A DNA stretch of 64,000 bases, taken from assembly GCF_030409215.1 (NCBI RefSeq), contig NZ_JAUFPL010000028.1:436519-500518 (forward strand), written 5' to 3'. This document shows positions 37,423 through 47,601 of this stretch, one piece after another. A program made the translations under genes and the position numbers. The notes below the pieces were generated by a model. That model was given only the letters and a program-made list of their open reading frames with translations, did no database searches and was not told the DNA's origin. The first letter of the stretch is position 1. Every line of letters starts with the position of its first letter. Source of the DNA: Halomonas ramblicola. GTDB lineage: Bacteria > Pseudomonadota > Gammaproteobacteria > Pseudomonadales > Halomonadaceae.

Positions 37423-37452
37423 TCGACAATCCGCAACGGGATGGGCTATCAA
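37423..37452 (+). promoter_or_regulatory. Promoter of rmf with stationary-phase features
   Basis: TCGACA (37423-37428), 18 bp, TATCAA (37447-37452), with a C directly before the -10 (CTATCAA) and AT-rich sequence after it, features favoured by sigma-S. It lies about 120 bp before the rmf start; a GC-rich palindrome (about 37495-37515) is in the leader. Confidence 0.45.
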
Positions 37453-37573
37453 TAAGACAGTAGCTACTGCACGACGCATGCGTTCCTGTCACCGGGCCCC
37501 GCCCGGGGCACGTTATGGCTCGGCCCTGTTCTGGGGTCCGGGTCTGTCAGATACCTTATCAAGAGGTAGTCCA

Positions 37574-37780
37574 ATGAAACGACAGAAACGTGATCGCTTC
37601 CAGCGTGCCTATATTCATGGCTACAAGGCAGGTGTATCAGGTCGCTCCCGCGATGATTGCCCCAGTCAGGACATCAATCTTCGCGAATACTGGATGAGCG
37701 GTTGGCGTGAAGGTCGTGGGGATCATTGGGCCGGCATGACGGGTGTCTCCGGCATCCACAAGAACCCCATGGTGATGTGA
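37574..37780 (+). CDS. rmf: Ribosome modulation factor
   Basis: A 68-residue basic protein; GAGGTAG precedes the ATG at 37574. MKRQKRDRFQRAYIHGYKAG and GRSRDDCP, then YWMSGWREGRGDHW match Rmf, which is 55 residues in E. coli. It binds 70S ribosomes in stationary phase and drives formation of inactive 100S dimers. The C-terminal extension (MTGVSGIHKNPMVM) is longer than in enterics. It is monocistronic, with its own promoter and terminator. Confidence 0.96.
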   Translation: MKRQKRDRFQRAYIHGYKAGVSGRSRDDCPSQDINLREYWMSGWREGRGDHWAGMTGVSGIHKNPMVM

Positions 37781-37819
37781 ACCCCTCCCCCTTACTTCTT
37801 TATGGTTCACACCCCGATC

Positions 37820-37847
37820 AAGCCCGTGGCGAGTCCACGGGCTTTTT
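37820..37847 (+). terminator. Intrinsic terminator of rmf
   Basis: AAGCCCGTGG pairs with CCACGGGCTT across CGAGT and is followed by further T residues (GGGCTTTTTG). It ends 4 bp before the stop codon of the convergent pyrD. Confidence 0.9.
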
Positions 37848-37850
37848 GCG

Positions 37851-38876
37851 TCATGCCCCCACCGTCCGCGCCCGCAGTGCCCGGGCACACTCCCCCACCA
37901 GCGCCGGTCCGCGGTAGATGAAGCCCGAATAGAGCTGCACCAGGTCGGCACCGGCGTCCCGCTTGGCCACCGCCGCCTCGCCGCCATCGATACCGCCCAC
38001 CCCGATGATCGGCATCTCGGGCAGCCGGCGCCGCAGCTCGCGGATCACCGTGTTGGAGGCCTCGAACACCGGCCGCCCCGACAGCCCGCCGGCCTCCTCG
38101 GCGTGAGGCAGCCCCGCCACCCCCTGCCGCGAGACGGTGGTATTGGTGGCGATCACCGCATTGATGGCGTTGGCAGAGAGCGCCCTGGCCACCAGGCCCA
38201 CCTCCTCGGCCGCCATGTCCGGGGCGATCTTCACCGCCAGGGGGACGCGGCGCCCGCTGGCACGGTCGAGCCGCGAGCCGGCCTCGCGCAGCGCGCCCAG
38301 CAGGGTGTCGAGGTGCTCGCCGAACTGCAGGTCGCGCAGTCCCGGGGTATTGGGCGACGAGAGGTTCACCGTGACGTAGTGGGCATGGGCGTGCACCTTC
38401 TCCAGGCACGCCAGGTAATCATCCACGGCCTTCTCCACCGGGGTGGTGAGGTTCTTGCCGATGTTGATGCCGATCACCCCGTCGTAGCGACTCGCCCTGA
38501 CCCGGGCCACCAGGTGGTCGACCCCGGCGTTGTTGAAACCCATGCGGTTGATGATCGCCCCCGCCTCGGGCAGTCGAAACAACCGCGGCCGCGGATTGCC
38601 CGGCTGGGGCAGCGGCGTCACGGTGCCCACCTCCACGAAGCCGAATCCCAGGGCGCCGAGGGCATCCAGGTGATCGGCGTTCTTGTCGAGCCCGGCGGCC
38701 AGGCCCACGCGGTTGGGGAACCGCAGCCCCATCAGCTCCAAGGGATCCGCCACGCGCGCGCCGCCGAGCCGTGCCGCCAGGCCCAGGCGTCCCGCCAGGT
38801 CGAGGCCACGCAGCGCCACGCCGTGGGCGGTCTCGGCATCCAGGCGGAAGAGCAGCGAACGGGCGAGGGAATACAT
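37851..38876 (-). CDS. pyrD: Dihydroorotate dehydrogenase (quinone), class 2
   Basis: A 341-residue membrane-associated flavoenzyme; start at 38876 (GGAG upstream), [19 protein letters not shown] being the usual class 2 N-terminal helix pair. Conserved blocks: [29 protein letters not shown] (split over residues 57-85), [19 protein letters not shown] with the catalytic Ser, and GVGGIDGG. It oxidises dihydroorotate to orotate with electrons to ubiquinone. The gene is divergent from mgtE. Confidence 0.97.
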   Translation of the reverse strand: MYSLARSLLFRLDAETAHGVALRGLDLAGRLGLAARLGGARVADPLELMGLRFPNRVGLAAGLDKNADHLDALGALGFGFVEVGTVTPLPQPGNPRPRLFRLPEAGAIINRMGFNNAGVDHLVARVRASRYDGVIGINIGKNLTTPVEKAVDDYLACLEKVHAHAHYVTVNLSSPNTPGLRDLQFGEHLDTLLGALREAGSRLDRASGRRVPLAVKIAPDMAAEEVGLVARALSANAINAVIATNTTVSRQGVAGLPHAEEAGGLSGRPVFEASNTVIRELRRRLPEMPIIGVGGIDGGEAAVAKRDAGADLVQLYSGFIYRGPALVGECARALRARTVGA

Positions 38877-38916
38877 GGCGACTCCGGGCGTCGTGGGTGG
38901 GGGGCGGGCGGCCGAG

Positions 38917-38922
38917 AGTATA
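38917..38922 (-). promoter_or_regulatory. Candidate -10 box of pyrD
   Basis: TATACT on the minus strand, 41 bp before the pyrD start; no good -35 is visible 17 bp upstream. Confidence 0.35.
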
Positions 38923-39051
38923 GCAGCGTCGCCGCGTCGAGACGACGGCGCTTCCGGGCGGATGGCGGGTCCCGTTTTGTGATCTACTGGGGACTGCATT
39001 CGACGATCGCGCCGCCGTATGAGCCGCGCCGCCGACGCCAGGGAGACGCGC

Positions 39052-40404
39052 ATGGCCGATACCACCGAGACCCTCGAGGACCGCCTGTCGAGGATTCACC
39101 GGGCACTGGAGGAGGAGCGGCTCGACGACGTCGATGCCGTCCTCGCCGACCTGGAGCCCGCCGAGGTCGCCCTGATGCTGGAGTCGCTGCCGCCGGCGGC
39201 GCGTATCCGCCTGTGGCAGCGGGTACCCGGCGAGGTGGACGGCGAGGTGCTGCTGCACGTCCACGACGAGGTGCGCAGCACCCTGCTCGACGACATGGAC
39301 CATGCGGAGATCACGGCCGCCGCCGCCGCCCTGGACACCACGGACCTCGCCGAGATCTTCGAGGACCTCCCGCAGCAGGTCGCCGAGGACATGCTGCGCT
39401 CCATGGACGCCCTGCAGCGCGAGCGCCTGGAGGAGACCCTCTCCTTCGAGGAGGACAGCGCCGGGCGCCTGATGCGCACCGATACCATCGCCGTACGCAG
39501 CGATGTCAGCCTGGAGACGGTCTGCCGCTTCCTGCGCTGGAGGGAGGCCGTGCCCGACAACACCCATCTGTTGATGGTGGTGGACCGTGACGGCCGCTTC
39601 CAGGGCACCCTCTCCCTGGCGCGCCTGATCAGCCAGTCGCCGGAGATGGCGGTGGCCGACCTGATGGACCGCGAGGTGGACAGCATCCAGGTGACCATGA
39701 AGTCCCGCGACGTGGCCACCCTCTTCCAGACCCACGACCTGGTCTCGGCGCCGGTGGTCGACGAAGCGGGGTTGCTGCTGGGGCGCATCGTCATCGACGA
39801 CATCGTCGACGTCATCCGCGAGGATTCCGAACAGGCGCTGATGAACATGGCCGGCCTGGACGAGGAGGAGGACCTCTTCGCCCCGGTGCTGCCCAGCGCA
39901 CGGCGTCGGGCGGTGTGGCTGGGCATCAACCTGCTGACCGCCTTCCTGGCGGCCTGGGTGATCGGCCGCTTCGAGGCCGCCCTGGACCAGATCGTGGCCC
40001 TGGCGGTACTGATGCCCATCGTCGCCAGCATGGGCGGCATCGCCGGCAGCCAGACCCTGACCCTGGCGATCCGTGGCCTGGCGCTGGGCCAGATCAGCCG
40101 CACCAACAGCGCCTGGCTGCTGCGCAAGGAGTTGGGCATCGCCATCCTCAACGGCCTGCTGTGGGCCCTGGTGGTGGCGCTCCTGACCCTGCTGTGGTTC
40201 AAGAGCGTGGCCATCGGCGCCATCATCGCCGCCGCCCTGGTGATCAACATGCTCGCCGCGGGCCTCGCCGGCATCGTGGTGCCCCTGATGCTGCGCCGGG
40301 CCGGCATCGACCCCGCCCTGTCCGGTTCGGTGATCCTCACTACGGTCACCGATGTGGTGGGCTTCATGGCCTTCCTGGGGCTGGCCACCCTCTTCCTGCT
40401 CTAG
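39052..40404 (+). CDS. mgtE: Magnesium transporter MgtE
   Basis: A 450-residue channel. The N-domain (about 1-130) is an acidic superhelical domain; two CBS domains (about 132-255) sense Mg2+; five transmembrane helices follow from about residue 285 ([18 protein letters not shown]) to the C-terminus. The conserved pore segment [22 protein letters not shown] is present. GGGAG precedes the start at 39052. No recognisable Mg riboswitch was seen in the short leader. Confidence 0.95.
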   Translation: MADTTETLEDRLSRIHRALEEERLDDVDAVLADLEPAEVALMLESLPPAARIRLWQRVPGEVDGEVLLHVHDEVRSTLLDDMDHAEITAAAAALDTTDLAEIFEDLPQQVAEDMLRSMDALQRERLEETLSFEEDSAGRLMRTDTIAVRSDVSLETVCRFLRWREAVPDNTHLLMVVDRDGRFQGTLSLARLISQSPEMAVADLMDREVDSIQVTMKSRDVATLFQTHDLVSAPVVDEAGLLLGRIVIDDIVDVIREDSEQALMNMAGLDEEEDLFAPVLPSARRRAVWLGINLLTAFLAAWVIGRFEAALDQIVALAVLMPIVASMGGIAGSQTLTLAIRGLALGQISRTNSAWLLRKELGIAILNGLLWALVVALLTLLWFKSVAIGAIIAAALVINMLAAGLAGIVVPLMLRRAGIDPALSGSVILTTVTDVVGFMAFLGLATLFLL

Positions 40405-40465
40405 ACAACCTGTCGAACTTGACGCCGATCCGCTGCGACACCCGGCGCCACCGCCTCCCAGGATG

Positions 40466-40495
40466 CACGAACCCCGCCAGGCGGCGGGGTTCGTG
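40466..40495. terminator. Bidirectional terminator between mgtE and gdhB
   Basis: CACGAACCCCGCC pairs perfectly with GGCGGGGTTCGTG across AGGC, between two convergent genes; no long T run. Confidence 0.75.
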
Positions 40496-40519
40496 TCCTG
40501 GCGGGTGGTCGCCCGGGGC

Positions 40520-43500
40520 TCAGGCCTCGCGGCTGCTCTGGGCCAGATCGACCAGTTCGCGCACGGCCACCGCGAACAGCGGGAAGCCGCCCTGGGCACC
40601 GCTGCCCACCTGTTCCAGCAGCCGGCACCAGCGGCTGTGCATGGCGGCATGCAGCGCCAGCCACTGGTCGACCCGCTCGGCGGCATCGCGGGGGCCGCCT
40701 TCCATCTGCAGCACACTGACGGTCAGCGCCAGCTGCTGGCGGTCGATATCGTCGCGGAAGGTCTCCCGCGCCTGGGCCTGCCAGCTGTCGCGCACCGGCA
40801 GATCGGTGACCTGCTGGATCATCCAGGGCAGCTCGAGGCGATCGCCGATCTCGTAGAACACCTCGGCCACCTTCTGCGGTTTCTCCTCGGCCTGGCGGGC
40901 CGCCTGGATGATGCCCAGCCCGGCATAGAGACTGGCGGCAGCGCCGACGACGGCGGCGAGTGCCTCGGGCACCCCGGCCTCGACCAGTTCGGTGCGGCGG
41001 CGCTCGAAGGTTTCCCGCTCCTCGCCGCGCAGGCGCTTGCCGAGGCCTTCCTGCAGCTGGGCCAGGCGCGGGGCGAAGTAGTCGATGGTGTCGCGGGTAT
41101 CCAGGCCGACGCGGGTCCGCAGGAACCAGCGCGCGGCACGCCGGATCAACCGCATCAGGTCGAGCATCATGCCGTACTGCACGCGACTCGCCACCTGGTT
41201 GTCCAGCGCCTCGATCCGCTCCCAGATGCTGCCCATCTGGTAGACCTCGCGGGCGATCACGTAGGCGCGGGCGATCTCGGCACGGTCCGCACTGGTCGAG
41301 TCGATCAGGCGGCGCACGAAGACGATGCCCATGTGGTCGACCAGGTCGTTGGCCACCTGGGTGGCGACGATCTCGCGCTTCAGGCGGTGGGCGTACATCT
41401 CGTCGCGGTAGCGCTCCACCAGCACGCCGGGAAAGACACGCTCCACGTAGCGGGTCACCACCGGGTCGTCGGGCACGTCGGAGGCGATCAGGTCGCCCTT
41501 GAGCACGCTCTTGGCGTAGGAGATGAGTACCGACAACTCCGGCAGCAGCATGCCCTGCTGGTTGGCGGCACGCTCCTGGAGCTCCTCGTCGGCGGGCAGG
41601 AACTCCAGCTCGCGATCGATCTGGCCGGCCGCCTCCAGTTCGCTGATGAAGCGCCGGAAGGGGCCGATACCTTGACGCGCGAGGATCTCGGCCAGGTCCA
41701 GCGCCTGGGTCTGACGGTAGTTGCTAAGCAGCACCAGCTCACCGACCTCGTCGGTCATGTCGGCGAGCAGCTGGTTGCGCTGCTTATAGGTCATGTCGCC
41801 GCGGGAGACCACCTCGTCGATGAGGATCTTGATGTTGACCTCATGGTCGGAGCAGTTCACGCCGCCGGCGTTGTCGATGAAGTCGGTGTTGACGCGCACG
41901 CCCCTGGCTGCGGCCTCCATGCGGCCGCGCTGGGTCAGCCCCAGGTTGCCGCCCTCGCCGACCACCCGGCAGTTGAGCTCGCGCCCGTCGATGCGCAGGG
42001 CGTCGTTGGCCTTGTCGCCGACCTGGGCGTCGGTCTCCTCGCTGCTCTTGACGTAGGTGCCGATGCCACCGTTCCAGATCAGATCGACTTCCGACTTGAG
42101 CATGGCGCGGATCAGGTCGTTGGGGGCGAGCCGGTCCTCCTGGATGCCAAAGACCGCCTTCATCGGCCGGGAGATGGGGATCGACTTGGCGCTGCGCTTG
42201 AAGAGCCCGCCACCCTCGGAGATCAGCGAGGCGTCGTAGTCCTCCCAGCTGGAGCGTGGCAGCTCGAACAGGCGCCGGCGCTCGGCGAAGGTCGCCGCGG
42301 TGTCCGGGGTCGGGTCGACGAAGATATGCAGGTGGTTGAAGGCCCCCACCAGGCGGATCCTGTCGGACAGCAGCATGCCGTTGCCGAAGACGTCGCCGGC
42401 CATGTCGCCGATGCCCAGCACCGTGAACTCGTCTTCCTGGGTGTTGATGCCCAGGCCGCGGAAGTGGCGCTTGACCGACTCCCAGGCCCCCTTGGCGGTG
42501 ATCCCCATCTTCTTGTGGTCGTAGCCGTTGGCCCCTCCCGAGGCGAAGGCGTCGCCCAGCCAGTGGCCGTACTCGGCGGAGATCTCGTTGGCGATGTCGG
42601 AGAAGGTCGCCGTGCCCTTGTCGGCGGCCACCACCAGGTAGGGGTCGTCGTCGTCGTGACGCACCACGTCCTGCGGCGGCACCACCTCGCTTCCGACCAG
42701 GTTATCGGTGACGTCGAGCAGCGCACGGATGAGGATCCGATAGCAGGCGATGCCCTCCTTCTGGAGGGTCTCGCGGTCCGCGCCCTCCGGCATGCGCTTG
42801 CAGACGAAGCCACCCTTGGCGCCCACCGGCACGATCACCGCGTTCTTGACCTGCTGGGCCTTGACCAGGCCAAGGACCTCGGTGCGGAAGTCCTCCAGAC
42901 GATCGGACCAGCGCAGCCCGCCACGGGCCACCTTGCCACCGCGCAGGTGCACGCCCTCGACCCGTGGCGAACAGACGAAGATCTCGTAAAGCGGCCGCGG
43001 CTTGGGCATGCCGGTGACCTTCGACGGCTCCAGCTTGAGGGCGATGTAGTCCTTGAAGCCGCCGTCCTCGGTGCGCTGGTAGTAGTTGGTGCGCAGCGTC
43101 ACCTGGATCAGCTCGGTGTAGCGGCGCAGCAACTGGTCGTCGTTGAGGCTCGCCACGTCGTCGAGCAGCCGCTGGATGCGCGCCAGGCAATCGTCGACCT
43201 CGCCCGTGTCGGGACGCTCGGCGGGATCGAAGCGCAGTTCGAAGAGGGTCACCAGTTCGCGGGTGATCTCGGGATGGTTGGCCAGCGTGGTGGCGATGTA
43301 GTCCTGGGACATGCCGAAGCGGATCTGCTTCAGGTAGCGAGCGTAGCCACGCAGCATGGCTACCTCGCGCCAGTCCAGGTTGACACCGATGATCAGGCGA
43401 TTGAAGGCGTCGTTGTCCGCCTCGCCGGCCCAGATGCGACGGAAGGCCTCGATGAAGGGCTCGCGCATCTCCTGAAGGTTCACCTCGGTGCTGGTGTGGT

Positions 43501-45361
43501 GCTCCAGGTCGAAGTCGTGGATCCAGTAGGCGGCGTTACTGGCCGTGATCTCGTAGGGACGCTCGCCGATCACCCTCAGCCCCAGGTTCTCCATCATCGG
43601 CAGGACGTCGGAGAGGGGAATCGGGGCATCGCCATGGAACAGCTTGAGGTTGACCCCGCTGCCCTCCTCCTCCACCAGGCGGTAGAGGGAGAGCGACAGC
43701 GGCGCCCCCTCGTCCAGCTCGCCGATGTGATGCAGGTCGTAGACCGCGGTGCGCGCGTTGAAGTCGTCGCGGTAGCTGGCCGGGAAGGCGTCGCGGAAGC
43801 GATCCATCAGGCGATTGGCCTGCTCCTCGCCGAAGCCCTCGATGCAGGCGGCCTGGAGGTCGTCGCGCCAGTTGCGCGCCAGTTGGGCCACCTTGCCCTC
43901 CAGGCGCCGCAGGTCGTACGCCACCGGCGCCTCGCCGGAGAAGCGCAGGATGAACTGGATGCGCGCCAGCACCGACTCGGAGAGGTAGGTATTGAAGTCA
44001 CCGAAGCTGGCATCGAGCTCCTCGCACAGCAGGTCCTGAATGCGCAGGCGCAGCTCGGTGGAGAAGACATCCCGCGGCACGAAGGCCAGGCAGGAGTAGA
44101 AACGCCCCGAGCGGTCCTCGCGAATGAACAGCCGTACCCGACGCCGCTCGCGGATATCGAGGATCCCCAGGGCGGTCTGGGCCAGCTCCTGGGTGTCGAT
44201 CTGGAAGAGGTCGTCGCGGGGGTAGACCTCGAGGATCTGCATCAGCTGCTTGCCGTTGTGCCCCTTGGGGTTGAAGCCGGCGATCTCCATCACCGAGCGC
44301 AGCTTGCGGCGCAGCAGCGGGATGTTGCGCGGCGAGTCGTTGTAGGCCGTGGAGGCGAAGAGCCCCAGGAAGCGGTGCTCGCCGACCAGCCGGCCCGACT
44401 CGTCATAGCGGTCGATGGAGATGTAGTCGGGATAGGTGGGCCGGTGGACCCGGGCATGATGGGCGCTCTTGGCGAAGGAGAGCAACTGCGGCACCAGCAC
44501 GTAGTGATCGTCCTCGACGCCCTGATCGGTACGGATGCGCTCGCGATAGCGCGGCTGGTCGAGGCGGAAGACGCCGAGTTCGCTGCCCTCGACCCTGTCC
44601 AGGCTCTCCTTGCCGCCCCGTTCGCGCACCTCATAGGCGTCGTAGCCCAGGAAGGTGAAGTTGTCCTGGAGCATCCACTCCAGAAAGGCGACGGCCTCGG
44701 CGTGGTCGTCGCGATCGGTCTGGGGCGGGCAGCAAGCGCGGATCTCCTCCAGGGCCTCTCGCACCCGGTCATGCATCGTCTCGAAGTCGGCCACGGCGGT
44801 GCGCACGTCCACCAGCACCTCCAGGAGGCTGGCCTGCAGTTCCTCCAGCACGGCCGGGTCGGAGTGGCGGTCGATCTCGATGACGATCAGCGACTCGCGA
44901 TGGGCGGGGGCATCACCGGCCTGGGGCGAGGCGACCCGCTCCAGGCGGTGGTCGCGTCCCCGTGCGGTGGCCAGCACGGCATTGTGGATGGCGTGGACGG
45001 TGATCGCGCGGCGATTGAGTTCGATGCGCACCGAGTCGACCAGGAAAGGCATGTCCTCGTGGAGCACCGCCACGAAGGTGTGCGGCGACTGCCAGCCGTG
45101 CTCCTCGAAGTCGGGGTTGAAGACCCGGACCTTGGGGTCGCCGGGGTCGAACTGCTGGATGAAGTGCCAGACCGAGAGGGTAGCGCCATAGAGATCGTCG
45201 AGGCGGCGCCCCTCCAGGTCGTCCATGGGCACCGCGGCATAGAAGTGGTCGGCGAAGGCCCCGACCGAGTCCGCCTTCCCGGCCTCCAGTCGGGCCTTCA
45301 GGCGTTCATGAAGCTGCTTGAGAATGTCCTGCCTTGCATCGTCGTGGGCAACGTGCTGCAT
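40520..45361 (-). CDS. gdhB: NAD-dependent glutamate dehydrogenase, 180-kDa type
   Basis: A 1613-residue enzyme; GGTGAGGG precedes the ATG. Length and sequence match the large NAD-GDH class of Pseudomonas and Streptomyces. The long N-terminal part (about 1-700) carries ACT-like regulatory modules. The catalytic core holds KVARGGLRWSDR near residue 815, PVGAKGGFV near 850, and the NAD-binding Rossmann region GIGDMAGDVFGNGML near 980. It oxidises glutamate to 2-oxoglutarate and ammonium, a catabolic role suited to growth on amino acids and polyamines. The 184-bp leader has a GC hairpin near 45375-45400. It lies downstream of trmA on the same strand. Confidence 0.96.
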   Translation of the reverse strand: MQHVAHDDARQDILKQLHERLKARLEAGKADSVGAFADHFYAAVPMDDLEGRRLDDLYGATLSVWHFIQQFDPGDPKVRVFNPDFEEHGWQSPHTFVAVLHEDMPFLVDSVRIELNRRAITVHAIHNAVLATARGRDHRLERVASPQAGDAPAHRESLIVIEIDRHSDPAVLEELQASLLEVLVDVRTAVADFETMHDRVREALEEIRACCPPQTDRDDHAEAVAFLEWMLQDNFTFLGYDAYEVRERGGKESLDRVEGSELGVFRLDQPRYRERIRTDQGVEDDHYVLVPQLLSFAKSAHHARVHRPTYPDYISIDRYDESGRLVGEHRFLGLFASTAYNDSPRNIPLLRRKLRSVMEIAGFNPKGHNGKQLMQILEVYPRDDLFQIDTQELAQTALGILDIRERRRVRLFIREDRSGRFYSCLAFVPRDVFSTELRLRIQDLLCEELDASFGDFNTYLSESVLARIQFILRFSGEAPVAYDLRRLEGKVAQLARNWRDDLQAACIEGFGEEQANRLMDRFRDAFPASYRDDFNARTAVYDLHHIGELDEGAPLSLSLYRLVEEEGSGVNLKLFHGDAPIPLSDVLPMMENLGLRVIGERPYEITASNAAYWIHDFDLEHHTSTEVNLQEMREPFIEAFRRIWAGEADNDAFNRLIIGVNLDWREVAMLRGYARYLKQIRFGMSQDYIATTLANHPEITRELVTLFELRFDPAERPDTGEVDDCLARIQRLLDDVASLNDDQLLRRYTELIQVTLRTNYYQRTEDGGFKDYIALKLEPSKVTGMPKPRPLYEIFVCSPRVEGVHLRGGKVARGGLRWSDRLEDFRTEVLGLVKAQQVKNAVIVPVGAKGGFVCKRMPEGADRETLQKEGIACYRILIRALLDVTDNLVGSEVVPPQDVVRHDDDDPYLVVAADKGTATFSDIANEISAEYGHWLGDAFASGGANGYDHKKMGITAKGAWESVKRHFRGLGINTQEDEFTVLGIGDMAGDVFGNGMLLSDRIRLVGAFNHLHIFVDPTPDTAATFAERRRLFELPRSSWEDYDASLISEGGGLFKRSAKSIPISRPMKAVFGIQEDRLAPNDLIRAMLKSEVDLIWNGGIGTYVKSSEETDAQVGDKANDALRIDGRELNCRVVGEGGNLGLTQRGRMEAAARGVRVNTDFIDNAGGVNCSDHEVNIKILIDEVVSRGDMTYKQRNQLLADMTDEVGELVLLSNYRQTQALDLAEILARQGIGPFRRFISELEAAGQIDRELEFLPADEELQERAANQQGMLLPELSVLISYAKSVLKGDLIASDVPDDPVVTRYVERVFPGVLVERYRDEMYAHRLKREIVATQVANDLVDHMGIVFVRRLIDSTSADRAEIARAYVIAREVYQMGSIWERIEALDNQVASRVQYGMMLDLMRLIRRAARWFLRTRVGLDTRDTIDYFAPRLAQLQEGLGKRLRGEERETFERRRTELVEAGVPEALAAVVGAAASLYAGLGIIQAARQAEEKPQKVAEVFYEIGDRLELPWMIQQVTDLPVRDSWQAQARETFRDDIDRQQLALTVSVLQMEGGPRDAAERVDQWLALHAAMHSRWCRLLEQVGSGAQGGFPLFAVAVRELVDLAQSSREA

Positions 45362-45545
45362 CCCTCACCTCGGCTACCGGCGGCCGCTCCTGCGGCCGGA
45401 AGTTTCGACACGGCGTCCCGAAAAGGGCCGCCCTGTCGCCAGCTTACGCGAGTCCCGAAGCCGTCCCCAGCCACTTGCCGGCTTGCTCATGGAGCATGAC
45501 GGTTGCGCATCGCCGCTTGACCTTTCCCGGCCGCGCCGTCCGGGA

Positions 45546-46655
45546 TCAGCGTCGCTCCAGCAGCACGCCACACTCGCAGTGGTGGGTCCAGGGAAACTGG
45601 TCGAACAGCGCGAAGCGGGTGATCCGGTGGGTCGCGGTCAGATGCTCCAGGTTGCTCGCCAATGTCTCCGGGTTGCATGAAATATAGACGATGCGCGAAT
45701 AACCGCTGAGCTGTCGGCAGCTCGCCGCGTCCAGGCCGGCCCGTGGCGGGTCCACCAGTACGGTGGTGAAGGCGTACTCGTGAAGCGCCCACTCGGCCAC
45801 CCGGCGCCCACCCTTGCGCCCCTCCAGCGCCGCGGCGAACTCCTCGGCGGACATGCGGCCGATCACGGCGTTGTCGATGCCGTTGGCCGCCAGGTTGGCC
45901 CGGGCGCTGGCCACCGAGGTGCGCGAGATCTCCGTGGCCAGCACCCGGCGGAAGTTCTCGGCCAGCGCGATGGTGAAATTGCCGTTGCCGCAGTAGAGCT
46001 CCACCAGGTCGCCGTCACGGCTGTCGCGGGTGACCTCCCGGGCCCAGGCCAGCATCTCACGGCAGATCTCGGCATTGGGCTGGGTGAAGCTGTTCTCCAC
46101 CTGCTGGTAGACGAACTCGCGGCCCTCCACCGCGAGGCGCTCCCAGACGTGGTCGCGCTCGAGCACCAGGCGCTGCTTGCGGGAACGGCCGATGATCATC
46201 GCCCCGAGGCGCTCCTGCAGACGACGCGCCTCGGCCTCCCAGGCGTCGTCCAGCGGGCGATGGTAGATCAGCGTCACCAGCGCCTCGCCGGAGAGGGTGG
46301 TGAGGAACTCCACCTGGAACAGCCGGCGGCGCAGCAGCGGCACGTCGCGGATGGCATCGAGCAGCCCCGGCATCAGCTCGTTGATCCGGCGGCTGGCCAC
46401 GGGGTAAGCGTCGAGGCGCACCACGCGCTTCTTCGTGGGGTCCTGCGGGTCCACCTCGAACATGGCGTAGAAGAGGTCGTCCCCCTCGTGCCAGAGGCGG
46501 AACTCGCAGCGCTGCCGGTAGTGGCTGGGCGGCGAGGGATAGACCTCCAGCGGCGGGGGGGAGAAGCGCGCGAAGTCGCGTGTGATGCGCTCCCGCTTGG
46601 CCTCGAGCTGCTGCTCGTAGCGGGCGGGATCGACGACGGGGACGGGAATGGCCAA
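45546..46655 (-). CDS. trmA: tRNA (uracil-54-C5)-methyltransferase
   Basis: A 369-residue SAM-dependent enzyme that makes ribothymidine at position 54 of tRNAs. It shows QRCEFRLWHEGDDLFYAMFE-like TrmA N-terminus, LVELYCGNGNFTIALA, VLVDPPRAGLD, and the nucleophile cysteine in YISCNPETL. It lacks the 4Fe-4S cysteines and TRAM domain of RlmD, which supports TrmA. It is 21 bp downstream of murI and may be co-transcribed. Confidence 0.96.
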   Translation of the reverse strand: MAIPVPVVDPARYEQQLEAKRERITRDFARFSPPPLEVYPSPPSHYRQRCEFRLWHEGDDLFYAMFEVDPQDPTKKRVVRLDAYPVASRRINELMPGLLDAIRDVPLLRRRLFQVEFLTTLSGEALVTLIYHRPLDDAWEAEARRLQERLGAMIIGRSRKQRLVLERDHVWERLAVEGREFVYQQVENSFTQPNAEICREMLAWAREVTRDSRDGDLVELYCGNGNFTIALAENFRRVLATEISRTSVASARANLAANGIDNAVIGRMSAEEFAAALEGRKGGRRVAEWALHEYAFTTVLVDPPRAGLDAASCRQLSGYSRIVYISCNPETLASNLEHLTATHRITRFALFDQFPWTHHCECGVLLERR

Positions 46656-46676
46656 GGAGCCTCCTGTATCCGGTAT

Positions 46677-47456
46677 TCAGTCGAGGGCCAGCAGCCGGGG
46701 CTCGGCGAAACCGTAGCGCGCCAACCCGGCCGTGAGGCGCGGATCCGCCGCAGTGACGAAGCTCGCCCCCGGCCCCTGCTGCGTGGCGACCTCGGTCACC
46801 ACCTGGGCGGTGCGCCGGGCGATCGCCTCGCTGGAGTCGATCCACCTCACCGGGCGCGGCGCCGCGGTGGCCAGGGCCTCGTGCAGCAGCGGAAAGTGGG
46901 TGCAGCCGAGCACCACGGTGTCCAGGTCGGGGTCCTCCCACAGCGGCGCCAGGGCGGCACGCAGCGCCTCGGGATCCGGCGCCTCGCCGGCCAGGCGCCG
47001 TTCGGCCTCGCTCACCAGGGAATCGGCGGCGACCCGGGTGACGATGCAGTCGGCGGCGAAGGCCTCGATCAACCTCAGGGTGTAAGGGCGCGACACGGTG
47101 GCACTGGTCGCCAGCAGGCCGAAGTGGCGGCTGCGGCTCAGCGCCGCCGCCGGCTTTATCGCCGGCACCGTGCCGACCACCGGCACCCGCAGGCGCTCGC
47201 GCAGGGCATCCAGGGCCAGGGTACTGGCCGTGTTGCAGGCCACCACCAGGCCGCTGCAGCGGCTGGCCGCCACCGCCGCCTCGCAGACCGCCAGGATGCG
47301 TCGCACCAGCCAGGCGTCCTCGCGCCGCCCGTAGGGCAGCATGGCGTTGTCGCAGGCATAGGCGAGCGCCGCCCCCGGCAGGCAGCGGCGCAGCGCGGCG
47401 GCCACGGAGAGCCCCCCGACGCCGGAATCGAACACCAGGATGGGGCCCGCCGTCAC
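46677..47456 (-). CDS. murI: Glutamate racemase
   Basis: A 259-residue racemase giving D-glutamate for peptidoglycan. The two catalytic cysteines are in VACNTAST and GCTHFPLL; ILVFDSGVGGLSV and YGRR are also conserved. Two in-frame GTG codons compete for the start: the one at 47462 is fused to the GGGAGG ribosome site and too close, so the GTG at 47456 with 5-bp spacing is chosen. Nothing else is unusual. Confidence 0.94.
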   Translation of the reverse strand: MTAGPILVFDSGVGGLSVAAALRRCLPGAALAYACDNAMLPYGRREDAWLVRRILAVCEAAVAASRCSGLVVACNTASTLALDALRERLRVPVVGTVPAIKPAAALSRSRHFGLLATSATVSRPYTLRLIEAFAADCIVTRVAADSLVSEAERRLAGEAPDPEALRAALAPLWEDPDLDTVVLGCTHFPLLHEALATAAPRPVRWIDSSEAIARRTAQVVTEVATQQGPGASFVTAADPRLTAGLARYGFAEPRLLALD

Positions 47457-47601
47457 CGCCACCTCCCGGCGAGGCGCCCGGAGCGGCGGCGCGACCGATG
47501 AGGTGGCGAGACGGGGTGTGGCAGAGTGGGCATCGCGGGGTACTGGCTGGACATGGCGCGCATTCTACCCCAGCCAGGCGACACCTCGCAGCCCGGGGGC
47601 G

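Noticed and set aside
38877..39051. Mg2+ riboswitch (M-box or mgtA-type) before mgtE
   Set aside because: The leader is short and I could not recognise conserved M-box elements; only divergent promoter-like sequence is visible.
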